A program made the translations under genes and the position numbers. A model generated the notes under the pieces. It did not search any database. It was not told the DNA's origin and saw nothing but the letters and a program-made list of their open reading frames with translations. This document shows, piece by piece, positions 17,337-26,095 of a DNA stretch of 64,000 nt. Numbering within the stretch: position 1 is the first letter of the stretch; each line of letters begins with the position of its first letter. The DNA lies in NCBI RefSeq assembly GCF_036924595.1, contig NZ_JAZHRV010000001.1:744001-808000 (forward strand), in the 5' to 3' direction. Source of the stretch: Bradyrhizobium algeriense (lineage in GTDB: Bacteria; Pseudomonadota; Alphaproteobacteria; Rhizobiales; Xanthobacteraceae).

Positions 17337-18791
17337 ATGATCCGCACGGGTGAAGAGTACAAACAGGGCATTCGCGATGGCCGCGAGGTTTGGGTCGATG
17401 GCGAGCGCGTCAAGGACGTGACCAGTCACCCGGCGCTGAAGCCGATCATCGATATCAGGGCCCGCATTTACGACATGGCGCATGAAGAGCGCTACAGCGG
17501 CGATCTAACCTATGTCGAAGGCAATGAGCGGCATTCGACCTTCTATCGGCCGCCGCAGGAACAGAAGGACTGGCACGACAAGATCAAGGCCGTCGATCAG
17601 GTGATGAAGGATATCGGTGGCGTCGTCACCCGCGTGGGCGACGAGACCATCGGGGAGATGTGGTCGCTCACCGATGGTCGCGACGTGCTGGCGGAGATCG
17701 ATCCGCGCTTCGCCGCCAATATCGACCGGCATATCCGCGCCGTGATCGAGAAGGACATCTTCCACGTGTCGGCCAATACCGACCCGAAGGGCGATCGCTC
17801 GCTGCCGCCGCAGCAGCAGGATCCCGACCTGATGGTCCACGTCACCCGTGAGACCGATGCCGGCATCATCATCCGTGGCGCAAAATATGAGACCGCGGCG
17901 GCTTACGCCGATCAGGCCTATCTGAAGCCAACCGTCGGCGCCTGGGCCAATGAAAAATTGTCCGACTATGCGGTGGGCTGCATCGTCAAGATGGGCGCGC
18001 GCGGCGTCAAACATATCTGCCGTGGTGGCTTCGCCAACCGCAGCAGTGCCAGGGATTATCCGCTCGCAAACCGCTTCGACGAAGTCGAGGCGCTCGTCGT
18101 GTTCGACGACGTTCTGATCCCTTGGGAAGACGTGTTCTTCTATCGCCATACCCGCGCGGCACAATTCGTGCGCTCGACGCTGCATCGCTATTCGGCATTC
18201 CCTTACGTTCTGCGTCTGCTCTACACCGCGGACATGATGATCGGCGCGGCGATGTGGAACGCCAAGCAGACCGGTCTAGATAAGCTGCAGTCGGTGCGTG
18301 AGAAGCTCGCCGATCTCGTTTGCTACCGCGAAGGCATCAACGCACATCTCACCGCCTCAATCGCTATGGCGGAGAAGAGCCCGGGCGGCCTTCTGATGCC
18401 GCAACAGTCGATGCTTTATGCCGGTCGCGTGTTCGCCTGTTCGCAGCTTCCTGCGATGATGCATATCGCCCGCGAACTCTGCGGCGGCCAGATCTGCATT
18501 ACGCCGAACGCGGATGCATTTGATGCCGAGGGCAGCGGCAAATGGCTGAACAAGTTCTATTCGCTCAATGACCAGTGGCAGGCCGACGATCGCCGCAAGC
18601 TGCTCGCATTTGCGCGCGATTTGTTGAACTCTGATTATGCTGGTCATCGCCTGACCTTCGTGCAGTTCGCACAGGCGCCGCACTTCAATCATCTGGCCGC
18701 CGTCTATAACAGCTTCGACTTTGCCGGCCCGCTGGACTTTGTGAAGAAGTCGGCCGGATTGTCGGATCGTATCGACGGGGCGAAGTCGTGA
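17337..18791 (+). CDS. FADH2-dependent monooxygenase, HpaB family
   Basis: 484 residues, the usual length of 4-hydroxyphenylacetate 3-hydroxylase large components. The start RTGEEYKQGIRDGREVWVDG and the VHVTRETDAGIIIRGAK flavin/substrate region are characteristic; AGG AGC lies just upstream of ATG 17337. Members hydroxylate phenols or N-heteroaromatic acids (for example pyrrole-2-carboxylate) with FADH2 from a partner reductase, here encoded by the next, overlapping gene. The Rid protein and nitrogen-type promoter nearby favour an N-containing substrate, which remains inference. Confidence 0.92.
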   Translation: MIRTGEEYKQGIRDGREVWVDGERVKDVTSHPALKPIIDIRARIYDMAHEERYSGDLTYVEGNERHSTFYRPPQEQKDWHDKIKAVDQVMKDIGGVVTRVGDETIGEMWSLTDGRDVLAEIDPRFAANIDRHIRAVIEKDIFHVSANTDPKGDRSLPPQQQDPDLMVHVTRETDAGIIIRGAKYETAAAYADQAYLKPTVGAWANEKLSDYAVGCIVKMGARGVKHICRGGFANRSSARDYPLANRFDEVEALVVFDDVLIPWEDVFFYRHTRAAQFVRSTLHRYSAFPYVLRLLYTADMMIGAAMWNAKQTGLDKLQSVREKLADLVCYREGINAHLTASIAMAEKSPGGLLMPQQSMLYAGRVFACSQLPAMMHIARELCGGQICITPNADAFDAEGSGKWLNKFYSLNDQWQADDRRKLLAFARDLLNSDYAGHRLTFVQFAQAPHFNHLAAVYNSFDFAGPLDFVKKSAGLSDRIDGAKS

Positions 18792-19291
18792 GCACAGCGG
18801 CGCTTCCCCTGGTCGAGGTCGATACCTTCCGCGACGCCATGCGGATGACGGCCTCGGGCGTGGCGGTGGTGACCACGGATGGCGAGGCGGGGCGCGCGGG
18901 CATCACGGTGTCGTCGCTGTGTTCACTGTCGATGGAGCCGCCATCGGTGGTGTTCAGCGTTCACCGCGACAATCGCGGGCTCGAAAAGCTGCTCGCCAAT
19001 GGCGTGTTCGTCGCCAACGTCCTGTCCGATGCGCAGGAGCGTGTCGCCAGCAGCTTCGCCGGGCTGATCCCCGAATTGCGTGACAACCGCTTTCTCGCCG
19101 GCGACTGGTCGGAACTGCTCACCGGCGCGCCGGCGCTCGACGGCGCGCTGTGCAATTTCGATTGCCGTGTCGCCAGCGTGTTCGATTTCGGCTCGCATCG
19201 CATTGTCGCGGGAGAGGTGCTGAATGTTCGCAACCAAGCTGCACTGCCCTTGATCTTCTCGGATCGCACATTCCGTCGTCTCGCCGCCTGA
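18788..19291 (+). CDS. flavin reductase partner of the monooxygenase (HpaC-like)
   Basis: 167 residues of the flavin reductase-like FMN-binding split barrel. MRMTASGVAVVTTDGEAGRAGITVSS style start (TASGVAVVTT, GITVSSLCSLS) and NRGLEKLLANGVFVANVL match HpaC/DIM6-type reductases. GTG start overlaps the monooxygenase stop (GTGA), so both components are co-translated. It would supply reduced FAD to the HpaB-type oxygenase. Confidence 0.92.
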   Translation: MSTAALPLVEVDTFRDAMRMTASGVAVVTTDGEAGRAGITVSSLCSLSMEPPSVVFSVHRDNRGLEKLLANGVFVANVLSDAQERVASSFAGLIPELRDNRFLAGDWSELLTGAPALDGALCNFDCRVASVFDFGSHRIVAGEVLNVRNQAALPLIFSDRTFRRLAA

Positions 19292-19302
19292 GGATCTGCT
19301 CT

Positions 19303-19713
19303 ATGATCACCCACCAGCGTTTCCGCAAGTTCAACACCAAGGATGCCTATCCCGAGCAGTCGCTCGACAACGACGTCTGCATGGTCGTGCGCGCCAACAA
19401 CACCGTTTATGTGCGCGGCCAGACGGCGATGGATCTCGAGGGCAAAATCGTCGGCATCGGCGATGCCGCCGCGCAGACTGAAAATGCCATGGCTTGCGCC
19501 AAGGTGCTCTTAGAAGAGGCAGGTTCATCCCTGCAGGATGTGGTGAAGATCGTCATCTACATCACTGACCGCGCCTATCGCGAGCCCGTCTATCGTGTGG
19601 TCGGCAAATGGTTGAAGGGCGTCTATCCGGTTTCGACCGGGATCATCGTTCAAGGGCTCGCCAAGCCTGAATACATGATGGAAATCGACATCATCGCAGA
19701 AATTCCGGCGTAA
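19303..19713 (+). CDS. Rid (YjgF/YER057c) family protein lacking the RidA Arg
   Basis: 136 residues from ATG 19303, GAGGAT upstream. The trimeric Rid fold is clear from TVYVRGQTAMDLEGKIVG and SSLQDVVKIVIYITDRAY. In E. coli RidA the segment PARSCVEVARLPKD holds Arg105, which binds the imine carboxylate; the matching stretch here is PVSTGIIVQGLAKPEY, with Ser at that place. The protein is therefore not a canonical 2-aminoacrylate deaminase and belongs with the Rid subfamilies of unknown or pathway-specific role. It ends the monooxygenase operon. Confidence 0.85.
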   Translation: MITHQRFRKFNTKDAYPEQSLDNDVCMVVRANNTVYVRGQTAMDLEGKIVGIGDAAAQTENAMACAKVLLEEAGSSLQDVVKIVIYITDRAYREPVYRVVGKWLKGVYPVSTGIIVQGLAKPEYMMEIDIIAEIPA

Positions 19714-19836
19714 TACCGCGCCGGCTTTCGACGTCGAAGGTTAGCTGCGATCATTCTGGAGTCAGACCTTTCGAACGGAAGGTCAATGAAGCTTCATGTG
19801 CTGTAAATACTTGAAAAATATCGCTAAATTCGTCCG

Positions 19837-19855
19837 CTTGGCATGATGTTTGCTT
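19837..19855 (+). promoter_or_regulatory. sigma-54 (RpoN) promoter candidate
   Basis: TTGGCATGATGTTTGCTT (19838-19855) has GG (19840-19841) and GC (19852-19853) separated by exactly 10 bases and differs from the core TGGCACG-N4-TTGCW only by C to T in the GGCAC part. It lies 36 bases before the start of the binding-protein gene. A sigma-54 promoter here fits nitrogen control through an NtrC-like activator. Confidence 0.6.
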
Positions 19856-19890
19856 TTCTTTCGGTGTCATAATCCTTGTGAGGTTTCGAG

Positions 19891-20928
19891 ATGAAGCGCG
19901 CCTTGAAGTTTACTGCCTTGATGTTGCTGTCGACGCTTGCGATCGGCGGGCAGGCATCTGCCCAGGGGAAGCTGGTCGTCAGCACCTGGGGTGGAAGTTT
20001 CCGCGATCTGATCGATGAAGCGATCGCGAAGAAGTTCACCGCCGAGACGGGCGTGAAAGTCGAGTACATCACCGGCGGCACGATTGATCGCCTCAATCAG
20101 GCCAAGCTTGCCGCCGCCAAGCCCGAAAGCGACGTCACCTTCACGACGGCCCATGTTGGTTGGCTCTATGCCAACGACAATCTGTTCGAGAAGCTCGACA
20201 TGGCGAAGATTCCGAACGCCAGCCATCTGGTCGAGCAGGCCAAGATCAGCCAGTATCACATTGGCGCCTGGGCTTATGTCTACACCATCGGCTATCTGCC
20301 CGATCGTCTGCCCAAGGGCGTCAGCTTCGACAGCTGGGAAGGCCTGTGGAACCCCGCGCTCAAGGGCATGATCTCGTCGCCCGATTTCGATCCGAGCCAT
20401 GTCATGGTCGTGGCCGCCAAGCTGTCCGGTGGCGACGCTGCGAATTGGGAAGTCGGCGAAGCCAAGCTGAAGGCGCTGAAGGCGAACTACAAGGCGTTCT
20501 ACACCAACGACGCCAACAGTCAGCAGCTGTTCGCCACCGGTGAAACGCCGGTTCAGGTCGTGCTGTCAATGAACGCCTATTACATGCAGGCTCAGGGCGT
20601 GCCGATCAAGCTCGTCATCCCGAAGGAGGGCGCGGTGCTCGGTGTCGATACGATGGGTATCACCAAGGGCTCGACCAAGGCCGAACTGGCCTACAAGTTC
20701 ATGAACATGGCCCTCGATCCGGACGTACAGGCGGAGATCGCTGAACTGAAGAAGGGTAGCCCGGTGGTCGACAACGCCAAGCTCAAGCCCGAGATTGCAG
20801 CATTGCCTGGCGTCTTCTCCACGCCGCATCAGTGGGCGAAGCAGTCTCTGGTGATCGACGCCAAGCTGCGGGCCGAGAAGACCGGCACCTGGCGCAAGTG
20901 GTTCACCGAGAACATCATGGCTCCGTAA
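19891..20928 (+). CDS. ABC transporter binding protein, PotD/spermidine-putrescine type
   Basis: 345 residues. The signal peptide MKRALKFTALMLLSTLAIGG ends at ASAQ, and the mature start GKLVVSTWGGSFRDLIDEA is the hallmark of PotD-like family-1 binding proteins. Such proteins carry polyamines, aminophosphonates, amino acids or aromatic amines. The gene begins behind a sigma-54 promoter match and is followed by a hairpin and two permease genes. The ligand is probably the substrate of the monooxygenase pathway upstream. Confidence 0.92.
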   Translation: MKRALKFTALMLLSTLAIGGQASAQGKLVVSTWGGSFRDLIDEAIAKKFTAETGVKVEYITGGTIDRLNQAKLAAAKPESDVTFTTAHVGWLYANDNLFEKLDMAKIPNASHLVEQAKISQYHIGAWAYVYTIGYLPDRLPKGVSFDSWEGLWNPALKGMISSPDFDPSHVMVVAAKLSGGDAANWEVGEAKLKALKANYKAFYTNDANSQQLFATGETPVQVVLSMNAYYMQAQGVPIKLVIPKEGAVLGVDTMGITKGSTKAELAYKFMNMALDPDVQAEIAELKKGSPVVDNAKLKPEIAALPGVFSTPHQWAKQSLVIDAKLRAEKTGTWRKWFTENIMAP

Positions 20929-20940
20929 CATAGTCGGGTC

Positions 20941-20967
20941 GCGATCCGGTCGATACCGCCGGATCGC
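20941..20967 (+). promoter_or_regulatory. intercistronic hairpin after the PotD-like gene
   Basis: Perfect 9-bp arms GCGATCCGG (20941-20949) and CCGGATCGC (20959-20967) with a 9-base loop, starting 12 bases after the binding-protein stop and before the first permease. As in the sugar operon, it lacks a U-run and probably stabilises the binding-protein message. Confidence 0.5.
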
Positions 20968-21005
20968 GCTCGATTGCGCCAGGTTTTCCCAACTCGAGTT
21001 TGTCC

Positions 21006-21860
21006 ATGAACGCGCGTCCATTCCTGGGATGGTTCGTTTCGCCGGCCGGCCTCGTCGCCGTGGGGCTGCTCGCGGCGATGCTTGCCGTGTTCCAGTACAG
21101 CGTGCGGGCTTATATCCCTGGTACGCTGGAGGTCGGTGGGTACACTTGGGCGAATTTCGAGGCCATGCTGCGGCCGCTCTATGCCCTGGCATTCTGGAAT
21201 ACGGTGCTCATCTGTTTCGAAACGGCGGTGTTCACACTGCTTCTGGCCTATCCGCTGGCCTATGCGTTGACGCGCACCAGCAACTCGGCGCTGCGCTCCT
21301 TCATCCTGATCGTGTCAGTCACGCCGCTGTTTCTGGGAGAGGTGGTGCGGACCTATTCCTGGATGATCGTGCTCGGCAATAACGGCTTCTTGAATACGCT
21401 GCTGCTCAAGCTCGGCGTACTGGATCGCCCGGTGCAGATGATGTTCACCGGCGGCGGCGTGGTCGCCGCGCTGGTGCATGTGACGATGCCGATCATGGTT
21501 ATCATGCTGGCTGCGGCGCTGTCGCATATCGACCGCAACTACGAGAAGGCCGCCGAAAGTCTCGGCGCCGGCCCGATCCGCATCTTCATGACCATCACGC
21601 TGCCGCTATCGATGCCCGGAATTGTTGCCGGCTTCTCGACGGCATTCGCCTGGACCTTCAGCGCCTTCGCGACACCGCAGCTGATTGGCGGTGGCCGCGT
21701 CAGTACGGTGTCGACGCTGATCTATCAGCTCGGCTTCTCGTCGTTCAATTTCCCCTTCGCCGCCAGCCTCTCCATCATCGGCCTCGCGCTGTCGCTGGCC
21801 GTGATCGCGCTGCTGAAGAAGGCCGCGAGCCCACTCGAGCGCATGGCGGGCACGAAATGA
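21006..21860 (+). CDS. ABC transporter permease (PotB-like)
   Basis: 284 residues from ATG 21006, about six membrane spans. The EAA loop is present as YEKAAESLGAGPIRIFMTIT followed by LPLSMPG, the usual ATPase contact. Its stop overlaps the next permease start (ATGA). It forms the channel with the PotC-like subunit. Confidence 0.92.
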   Translation: MNARPFLGWFVSPAGLVAVGLLAAMLAVFQYSVRAYIPGTLEVGGYTWANFEAMLRPLYALAFWNTVLICFETAVFTLLLAYPLAYALTRTSNSALRSFILIVSVTPLFLGEVVRTYSWMIVLGNNGFLNTLLLKLGVLDRPVQMMFTGGGVVAALVHVTMPIMVIMLAAALSHIDRNYEKAAESLGAGPIRIFMTITLPLSMPGIVAGFSTAFAWTFSAFATPQLIGGGRVSTVSTLIYQLGFSSFNFPFAASLSIIGLALSLAVIALLKKAASPLERMAGTK

Positions 21861-22672
21861 AGCGCTCGCCCGGTGCCTTGCTGTTGCGATGGTCGGGACG
21901 CGTCCTCGTCGCCGCCATTCTTCTGTTCGTTCTGCTGCCGGGCGTCGTGGTGGCGATCTCGGCCTTCAACGATCGGGCGATCCTGCAATTTCCGCCGCAG
22001 TCCTGGTCGCTGCGCTGGTTCTGGCGCGCCTTCTCCTATGCCGATTTCGCCAAGGGCTTCTGGAACGGCCTGACGGTGACTGTGTGGGCGTCCAGCATTG
22101 CCGTCGTGGTGGGCTCGGCCTTTGCCTTCGCCATTCATCGCTACAAATTCGCGCTCAGGGATTTTCTCGAAGGCATTCTGCTGTCTCCGCTGATCATTCC
22201 GCATTACACGATCGGTCTCGGCGTGCTCATCCTCGCCTCGCAGACGGGTATCGGACGTGGCTTTCCGCTCGTCATCTTCGCCCACGTGGTAATGGTGCTG
22301 CCCTTCGTGATGCGCAGCACGTATATTTCACTGGAGAATCTCGACACCCGGCTCGAACTGGCGGCGTCCAGCCTTGGCGCGACGCCGCTGCGGATCCTGT
22401 TCACCGTGACGATTCCGCTCCTGATTCCGGGCCTGCTGAGCGGCTGGCTGTTCGCGGCAATTCTGTCGTTCAACGAATTCACGGCAACTTTGTTCGTAAG
22501 CAGCCAGGCCACCCAGACGCTGCCGGTCGCCATGTATAATTACGTCCGCGAATTCGCGGATCCGACCCTCGCCGCACTGTCGGTCATTTACATCGTTGTG
22601 ACCGCAACTTTGCTCACGATTGCCAATTCCTTCCTGGGCCTCGGAAAAATTCTGAATGTTGATGCGCACTGA
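21857..22672 (+). CDS. ABC transporter permease (PotC-like)
   Basis: 271 residues, six membrane spans. The EAA loop region reads [20 protein letters not shown] followed by IPLLIPG. It overlaps both neighbours, so binding protein, permeases and ATPase form one operon. The ATPase gene that follows is frameshifted, which questions whether the importer still works. Confidence 0.92.
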   Translation: MKRSPGALLLRWSGRVLVAAILLFVLLPGVVVAISAFNDRAILQFPPQSWSLRWFWRAFSYADFAKGFWNGLTVTVWASSIAVVVGSAFAFAIHRYKFALRDFLEGILLSPLIIPHYTIGLGVLILASQTGIGRGFPLVIFAHVVMVLPFVMRSTYISLENLDTRLELAASSLGATPLRILFTVTIPLLIPGLLSGWLFAAILSFNEFTATLFVSSQATQTLPVAMYNYVREFADPTLAALSVIYIVVTATLLTIANSFLGLGKILNVDAH

Positions 22673-23805
22673 TCAGATGACTGCGAGCACGCCAGCCCCG
22701 GCAAGCGACAAGATCCGGCCGGCCGTGCAGCTCGATGGCGTCACCAAGCGCTTCGGCGATTCCGTCGCGCTGCATGAGGCCTGGCTCAAGATCCAACCGA
22801 GCGAGTTCATGACCTTGCTGGGACCATCCGGCTGCGGAAAGACGACGCTGCTCAATCTCGTCGCTGGTTTTCTTGGAGCCGACAATGGCGAGATCTTCAT
22901 CGAAGGCGCTCTGGTGACCGAGACCCCCGCGCATATGCGCGAGATCGGCATTGTTTTCCAGAACTATGCGCTGTTTCCGCATATGAGCGTCGCCCACAAC
23001 GTCGCTTACGGCTTGAAGACCCGCGGCATCGAGAAGAAGGAAATCGCGCGCCGGGTCGACGAGGCGCTTGCGCTCGTCAAGCTCACAGGCTTCGCCGACC
23101 GCAAGCCAAGACAGCTGTCTGGCGGCCAGCAGCAGCGTGTCGCGCTCGCACGCGCGCTCGTGATCAAGCCGAAAGTCCTGCTGCTTGATGAACCGTTCTC
23201 GGCGCTCGACAAGAACCTTCGCGGTTCCATGCAGGTCGAGCTCAAGCAGATCCAGCGCGAGCTCGGCGTCACTACGATCTTCGTCACCCACGATCAGGGC
23301 GAGGCGCTGTCGATGTCAGATCGCATCGCGGTGATGTCGGCCGGGCGCATTCGTCAGATCGCCGCACCGGACGATATCTATCGTCGGCCCGCCGATCGCT
23401 TCGTCGCCTCCTTCGTCGGTGATGCTAATCTTCTCAACGGTCGGCTCGTTGAGCGGCGCGGCGATGTCGCGATGGTCTCGATTGGTGATGTGCGCGCCAG
23501 TGTTCCTGCAGCCGTCCATTGCTGAAATATCTGTTGGCGATGTCGTGGACGTCTTCGTACGGCCGGAACATCTTTCCGTGACGTCGCGCGGAGCCTCCGG
23601 TTCGCTGCCTGGTACAGTGATGACGCAGGTCTTTCAGGGCGGTCATGTGGATCTCTATATCGACGCGCCGGGAAGCGCGCATGATCGCATTCTGGTGCGC
23701 GTGCCGGGAATTGCCGCGCTGTCGTCATGTCCTGTCGGAGCCGAGATCGGATTGACGATTGGTTCCGACGATATCGTGGCGTTTCCCCCGGGCGAGGCGC
23801 CGTGA
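22662..23805 (+). pseudogene. ABC transporter ATPase (PotA-like), frameshifted
   Basis: The catalytic domain is intact in frame: Walker [11 protein letters not shown]-loop [11 protein letters not shown], signature LSGGQQQR, Walker [13 protein letters not shown] and H-loop [11 protein letters not shown]. The frame stops at 23525 (...[13 protein letters not shown]), while the rest of the TOBE domain (VGDVVDVFVRPEHLSVTSRG) continues one frame over to 23805. The shift lies near 23500-23518 and is not in a homopolymer. The truncated form would keep the whole ATPase domain, so partial function is possible. A sequencing error cannot be ruled out. Confidence 0.85.
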
Positions 23806-23816
23806 GGCGAGCCCGT

Positions 23817-24470
23817 TTAGAAAGATGGCGCTGCGCCCGGATTCATCGCGCGTGCGATATAGTCTTTCTGCTGCGGCCGGTAGCGTTCCCACAGTGCGCG
23901 CAATTCGCCGATCGGCGTATCGTGCCAGTCGACACGCAGATCGACCACCGGCCAATCGAAGATGTGAGCCACATGCAGGCCTGCGGCATGTTCGTCGTCG
24001 GTTTCGCCGCCGGCATCGAGGCCGGCTTCCAGCGCCGACATCAATCGCTCCGCCAGCGACTGGCCGGCGGTCTCCTCAAAACGTGCGATCATCACGCTGG
24101 GCACCTTCTCATCAACAAGCAGATTGCCGAGCGCGAGGCAGCCGGTGCCTTGTGCGATCGCTGCGGTTGGCAGCGCCTGTGTGCCGGAATGCCATGCCAC
24201 CTGACCATAGCGGTCGATCACGCCGACCTGCCGCCACGTCGGCTGCGGCGTACCGAGCGTCAAGTTGTTGAGCACTGCAGCCGCACCAAAACCCTGACGC
24301 AACTGCGCGAGACCGGTCGGGCCAAGCGCCGGGTCGGTCGCATTCTGCGACACCACGAGGCCCAGAGGTCCTACCCAGGCGCAACGCGCCGGCACGGCAA
24401 TGCTGGACGAGGTGATGGCAATGCCGAACGCGCCGGTCTCCGGACAGCGCGCCGAGATGGAATAGGTCAT
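23817..24470 (-). CDS. DUF1028 family protein (Ntn-hydrolase-like)
   Basis: 217 residues, convergent with the ATPase gene and divergent from the M20 remnant. MTYSISARCPETGAFGIAIT at the start, then VSQNATDPALGPTGLAQLRQ and the C-terminal FDWPVVDLRVDWHDTPIGEL segment are the DUF1028 pattern. Proteins of this family often sit in operons with M20 amidohydrolases, Rid proteins and ABC importers, as here, and are thought to act as amidohydrolases on small amides; no reaction is established that I know of. Confidence 0.85.
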   Translation of the reverse strand: MTYSISARCPETGAFGIAITSSSIAVPARCAWVGPLGLVVSQNATDPALGPTGLAQLRQGFGAAAVLNNLTLGTPQPTWRQVGVIDRYGQVAWHSGTQALPTAAIAQGTGCLALGNLLVDEKVPSVMIARFEETAGQSLAERLMSALEAGLDAGGETDDEHAAGLHVAHIFDWPVVDLRVDWHDTPIGELRALWERYRPQQKDYIARAMNPGAAPSF

Positions 24471-24509
24471 CGTGATGCTCCCGCAATTGTAAAAGTACTG
24501 GAACTATAG

Positions 24510-25000
24510 ATGATCAATAAGGTAGCTCAAATACTTTGCGAGCTGATCAGTATTGAAAGTATAAGTGCGAATTCGAATCTCGATATCATCGCATATATCG
24601 AGAAGATACTTGCGTCGTCCGGTGTCTCCGCGCGGTGTGTGCTATCGTCCGATGGACGCAAGGCGTCGTTGCTCGCGACCATTGGTCAGGCGGATAGGCC
24701 GGGACTTGTTCTCTCAGCGCATACGGATGTGGTGCCGGTGGAGGGCCAGGCTGGACCGTGCCGCCATTCGCGGGCGTCATTCGCAATCAACGCATCTATG
24801 GCCGCGGCGCCACCGATATGAAGGGCTTTCTGGCGGTGGTGCTCGCCAACGTGCCGCGTCTCAAAGAGGTGGCGTCTGTCGCGCCGGTGCATCTGGCATT
24901 CTCCTATGACGAAGAGGTGGGATGCCGCGGCGCCCCGGATCTCGTGCGTGTGCTCATGCAATCGGTCGCGCCGACGGCACTCGCCATCGTCGGCGACGGG
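24510..25000 (+). pseudogene. M20 amidohydrolase (ArgE/DapE-like), 5' remnant
   Basis: The first frame encodes LVLSAHTDVVPVEGQ, the metal-binding HxD region of M20 deacetylases; the family sequence then continues one frame over as IRNQRIYGRGATDMKGFLAV and FSYDEEVGCRGA, carrying the second metal Asp and the Glu-Glu pair. The shift lies near 24751, where one C would restore GQAWTVPP. Near 24998 the similarity stops abruptly and a different gene's tail begins. Two-thirds of the enzyme, including the dimerisation domain, is missing. Confidence 0.85.
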
Positions 25001-25184
25001 GAAAAGACGGCGATCGCTGTTGCACTCCGTGCCGAGGTGCTGCCACTGGTCGCGTCCGGTGCGGTGAGGCCCCCCGATCTGGCGCCAGTTACCACTCAGT
25101 GACGCGCCGCAAGCCCATCGCATTCTGGAAGCCAATGAGAATATCGGCAAAGTCCTGCTACTGCCGGCCGGTGCTACCTCGTGA
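25001..25184 (+). pseudogene. quinone oxidoreductase (MDR family) C-terminal remnant
   Basis: EKTAIAVALRAEVLPLVASG (25001 on) followed, after a shift in a C-run near 25070, by LPLSDAPQAHRILEANENIG and KVLLLPAG up to TGA 25182-25184 is the typical C-terminus of zeta-crystallin-like quinone oxidoreductases. It is fused to the M20 remnant without a gap, marking the edge of a deletion. Confidence 0.75.
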
Positions 25185-25232
25185 GCGGCAACGTCGAATT
25201 CAAGCGCTGCACTTCGATACTGGAGCTGTCCA

Positions 25233-25658
25233 ATGGCGACGACTAACCCGTCTCTCAAACTGACACACGAGGGTGCGCTCAAGGCGCTGGCTGGTGCCAT
25301 AGCCAAAGCGGAAGAGCTGAGTGTGGCACAGAACATCACGATCGTCGACGACGGCGGCAATCTTCTGGCTTTTGTTTGGATGGACGGCGCCAAATTGCTG
25401 TCGCGCGAAACATCGATGTCTAAGGCCGTCACTGCCGCGTCGCACCGTCAACCGACTTCGCGGCTCGATCCAACCAACGAGATCAAACTTGCCATCGCGG
25501 GTGGAGGCCGGTTCACCAACCTCGAAGGCGGACTGCCGATCGTGATTGCAGGCCAATGCGTCGGAGCGGTCGGCGTCGGGTCGGGCACCGGCGCGCAAGA
25601 TGTCGAAGTAGCGCGCGCGGCGCTGGCGGCCATCGAAGCGGAGGATCAGAAGCCATGA
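25233..25658 (+). CDS. GlcG/HbpS family protein
   Basis: 141 residues of the HbpS/GlcG (DUF336) fold: LKALAGAIAKAEELSVAQNI, IVDDGGNLLAFVWMDGAKL and GGLPIVIAGQCVGAVGVGSG are the family landmarks. Members bind haem or cobalamin or accompany glycolate and aromatic catabolism, and their reaction is mostly unknown. ATG 25233 follows TGGAG. It is intact among decayed neighbours and overlaps the GST start by 4 bases. Confidence 0.85.
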   Translation: MATTNPSLKLTHEGALKALAGAIAKAEELSVAQNITIVDDGGNLLAFVWMDGAKLLSRETSMSKAVTAASHRQPTSRLDPTNEIKLAIAGGGRFTNLEGGLPIVIAGQCVGAVGVGSGTGAQDVEVARAALAAIEAEDQKP

Positions 25659-26017
25659 GTGACAAGATCGAACTGTTCTATGCGCCGACGTCGCCTTATG
25701 TCCGCAAAGTCATGGCCTGTGCGATTGAGCTCGGCATTGCCGACCGTATCGTCAAACTGCCGAGTGCGGCACATCCGTTGAAGCGTGACGAACGCATCGC
25801 AGCCTTCAACCCGCTGGCGAAGGTACCGGCGGCTAAGCTCGCGGACGGTGCCTTGCTGTTCGATAGCCGTGTGATCTGTGAATATCTTGACGATCTCGCG
25901 CATGGCGCGCTGTTTCCCGCGGGCCGGAGCGCTGGCAGGTTCTCACCGAGCAGGCCCTCGGTGACGGCCTGCTCGATGCTGCGCTGCTCACGCGCTATAC
26001 CGCGCGATGCTTCCTAG
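25655..26017 (+). pseudogene. glutathione S-transferase, truncated and frameshifted
   Basis: The thioredoxin-like half is intact: LFYAPTSPYVRKVMACAIEL, the cis-Pro region NPLAKVPAAKL and LFDSRVICEYLD. After GALFPAG the family sequence moves to another frame (PERWQVLTEQALGDGLLDAA, then LLTRYT), consistent with one missing C near 25922. The helical C-terminal domain ends after about 25 residues, so most of it is gone. Start ATG 25655 overlaps the GlcG-like stop. Confidence 0.8.
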
Positions 26018-26069
26018 ACCTTCATAGCCCATCGTCCCACTCCCTGATGTGTAACAATGTACGTTGACC

Positions 26070-26075
26070 TTGACA
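26070..26075 (+). promoter_or_regulatory. possible -35 element of the TonB-receptor operon
   Basis: TTGACA at 26070-26075 is a perfect -35 hexamer lying 20 bases before the Zur-like dyad, so a -10 element would overlap the dyad. No strong -10 match was seen at 17 bases. Confidence 0.4.
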
Positions 26076-26095
26076 TCGTCGCCCGATACAGGAAC

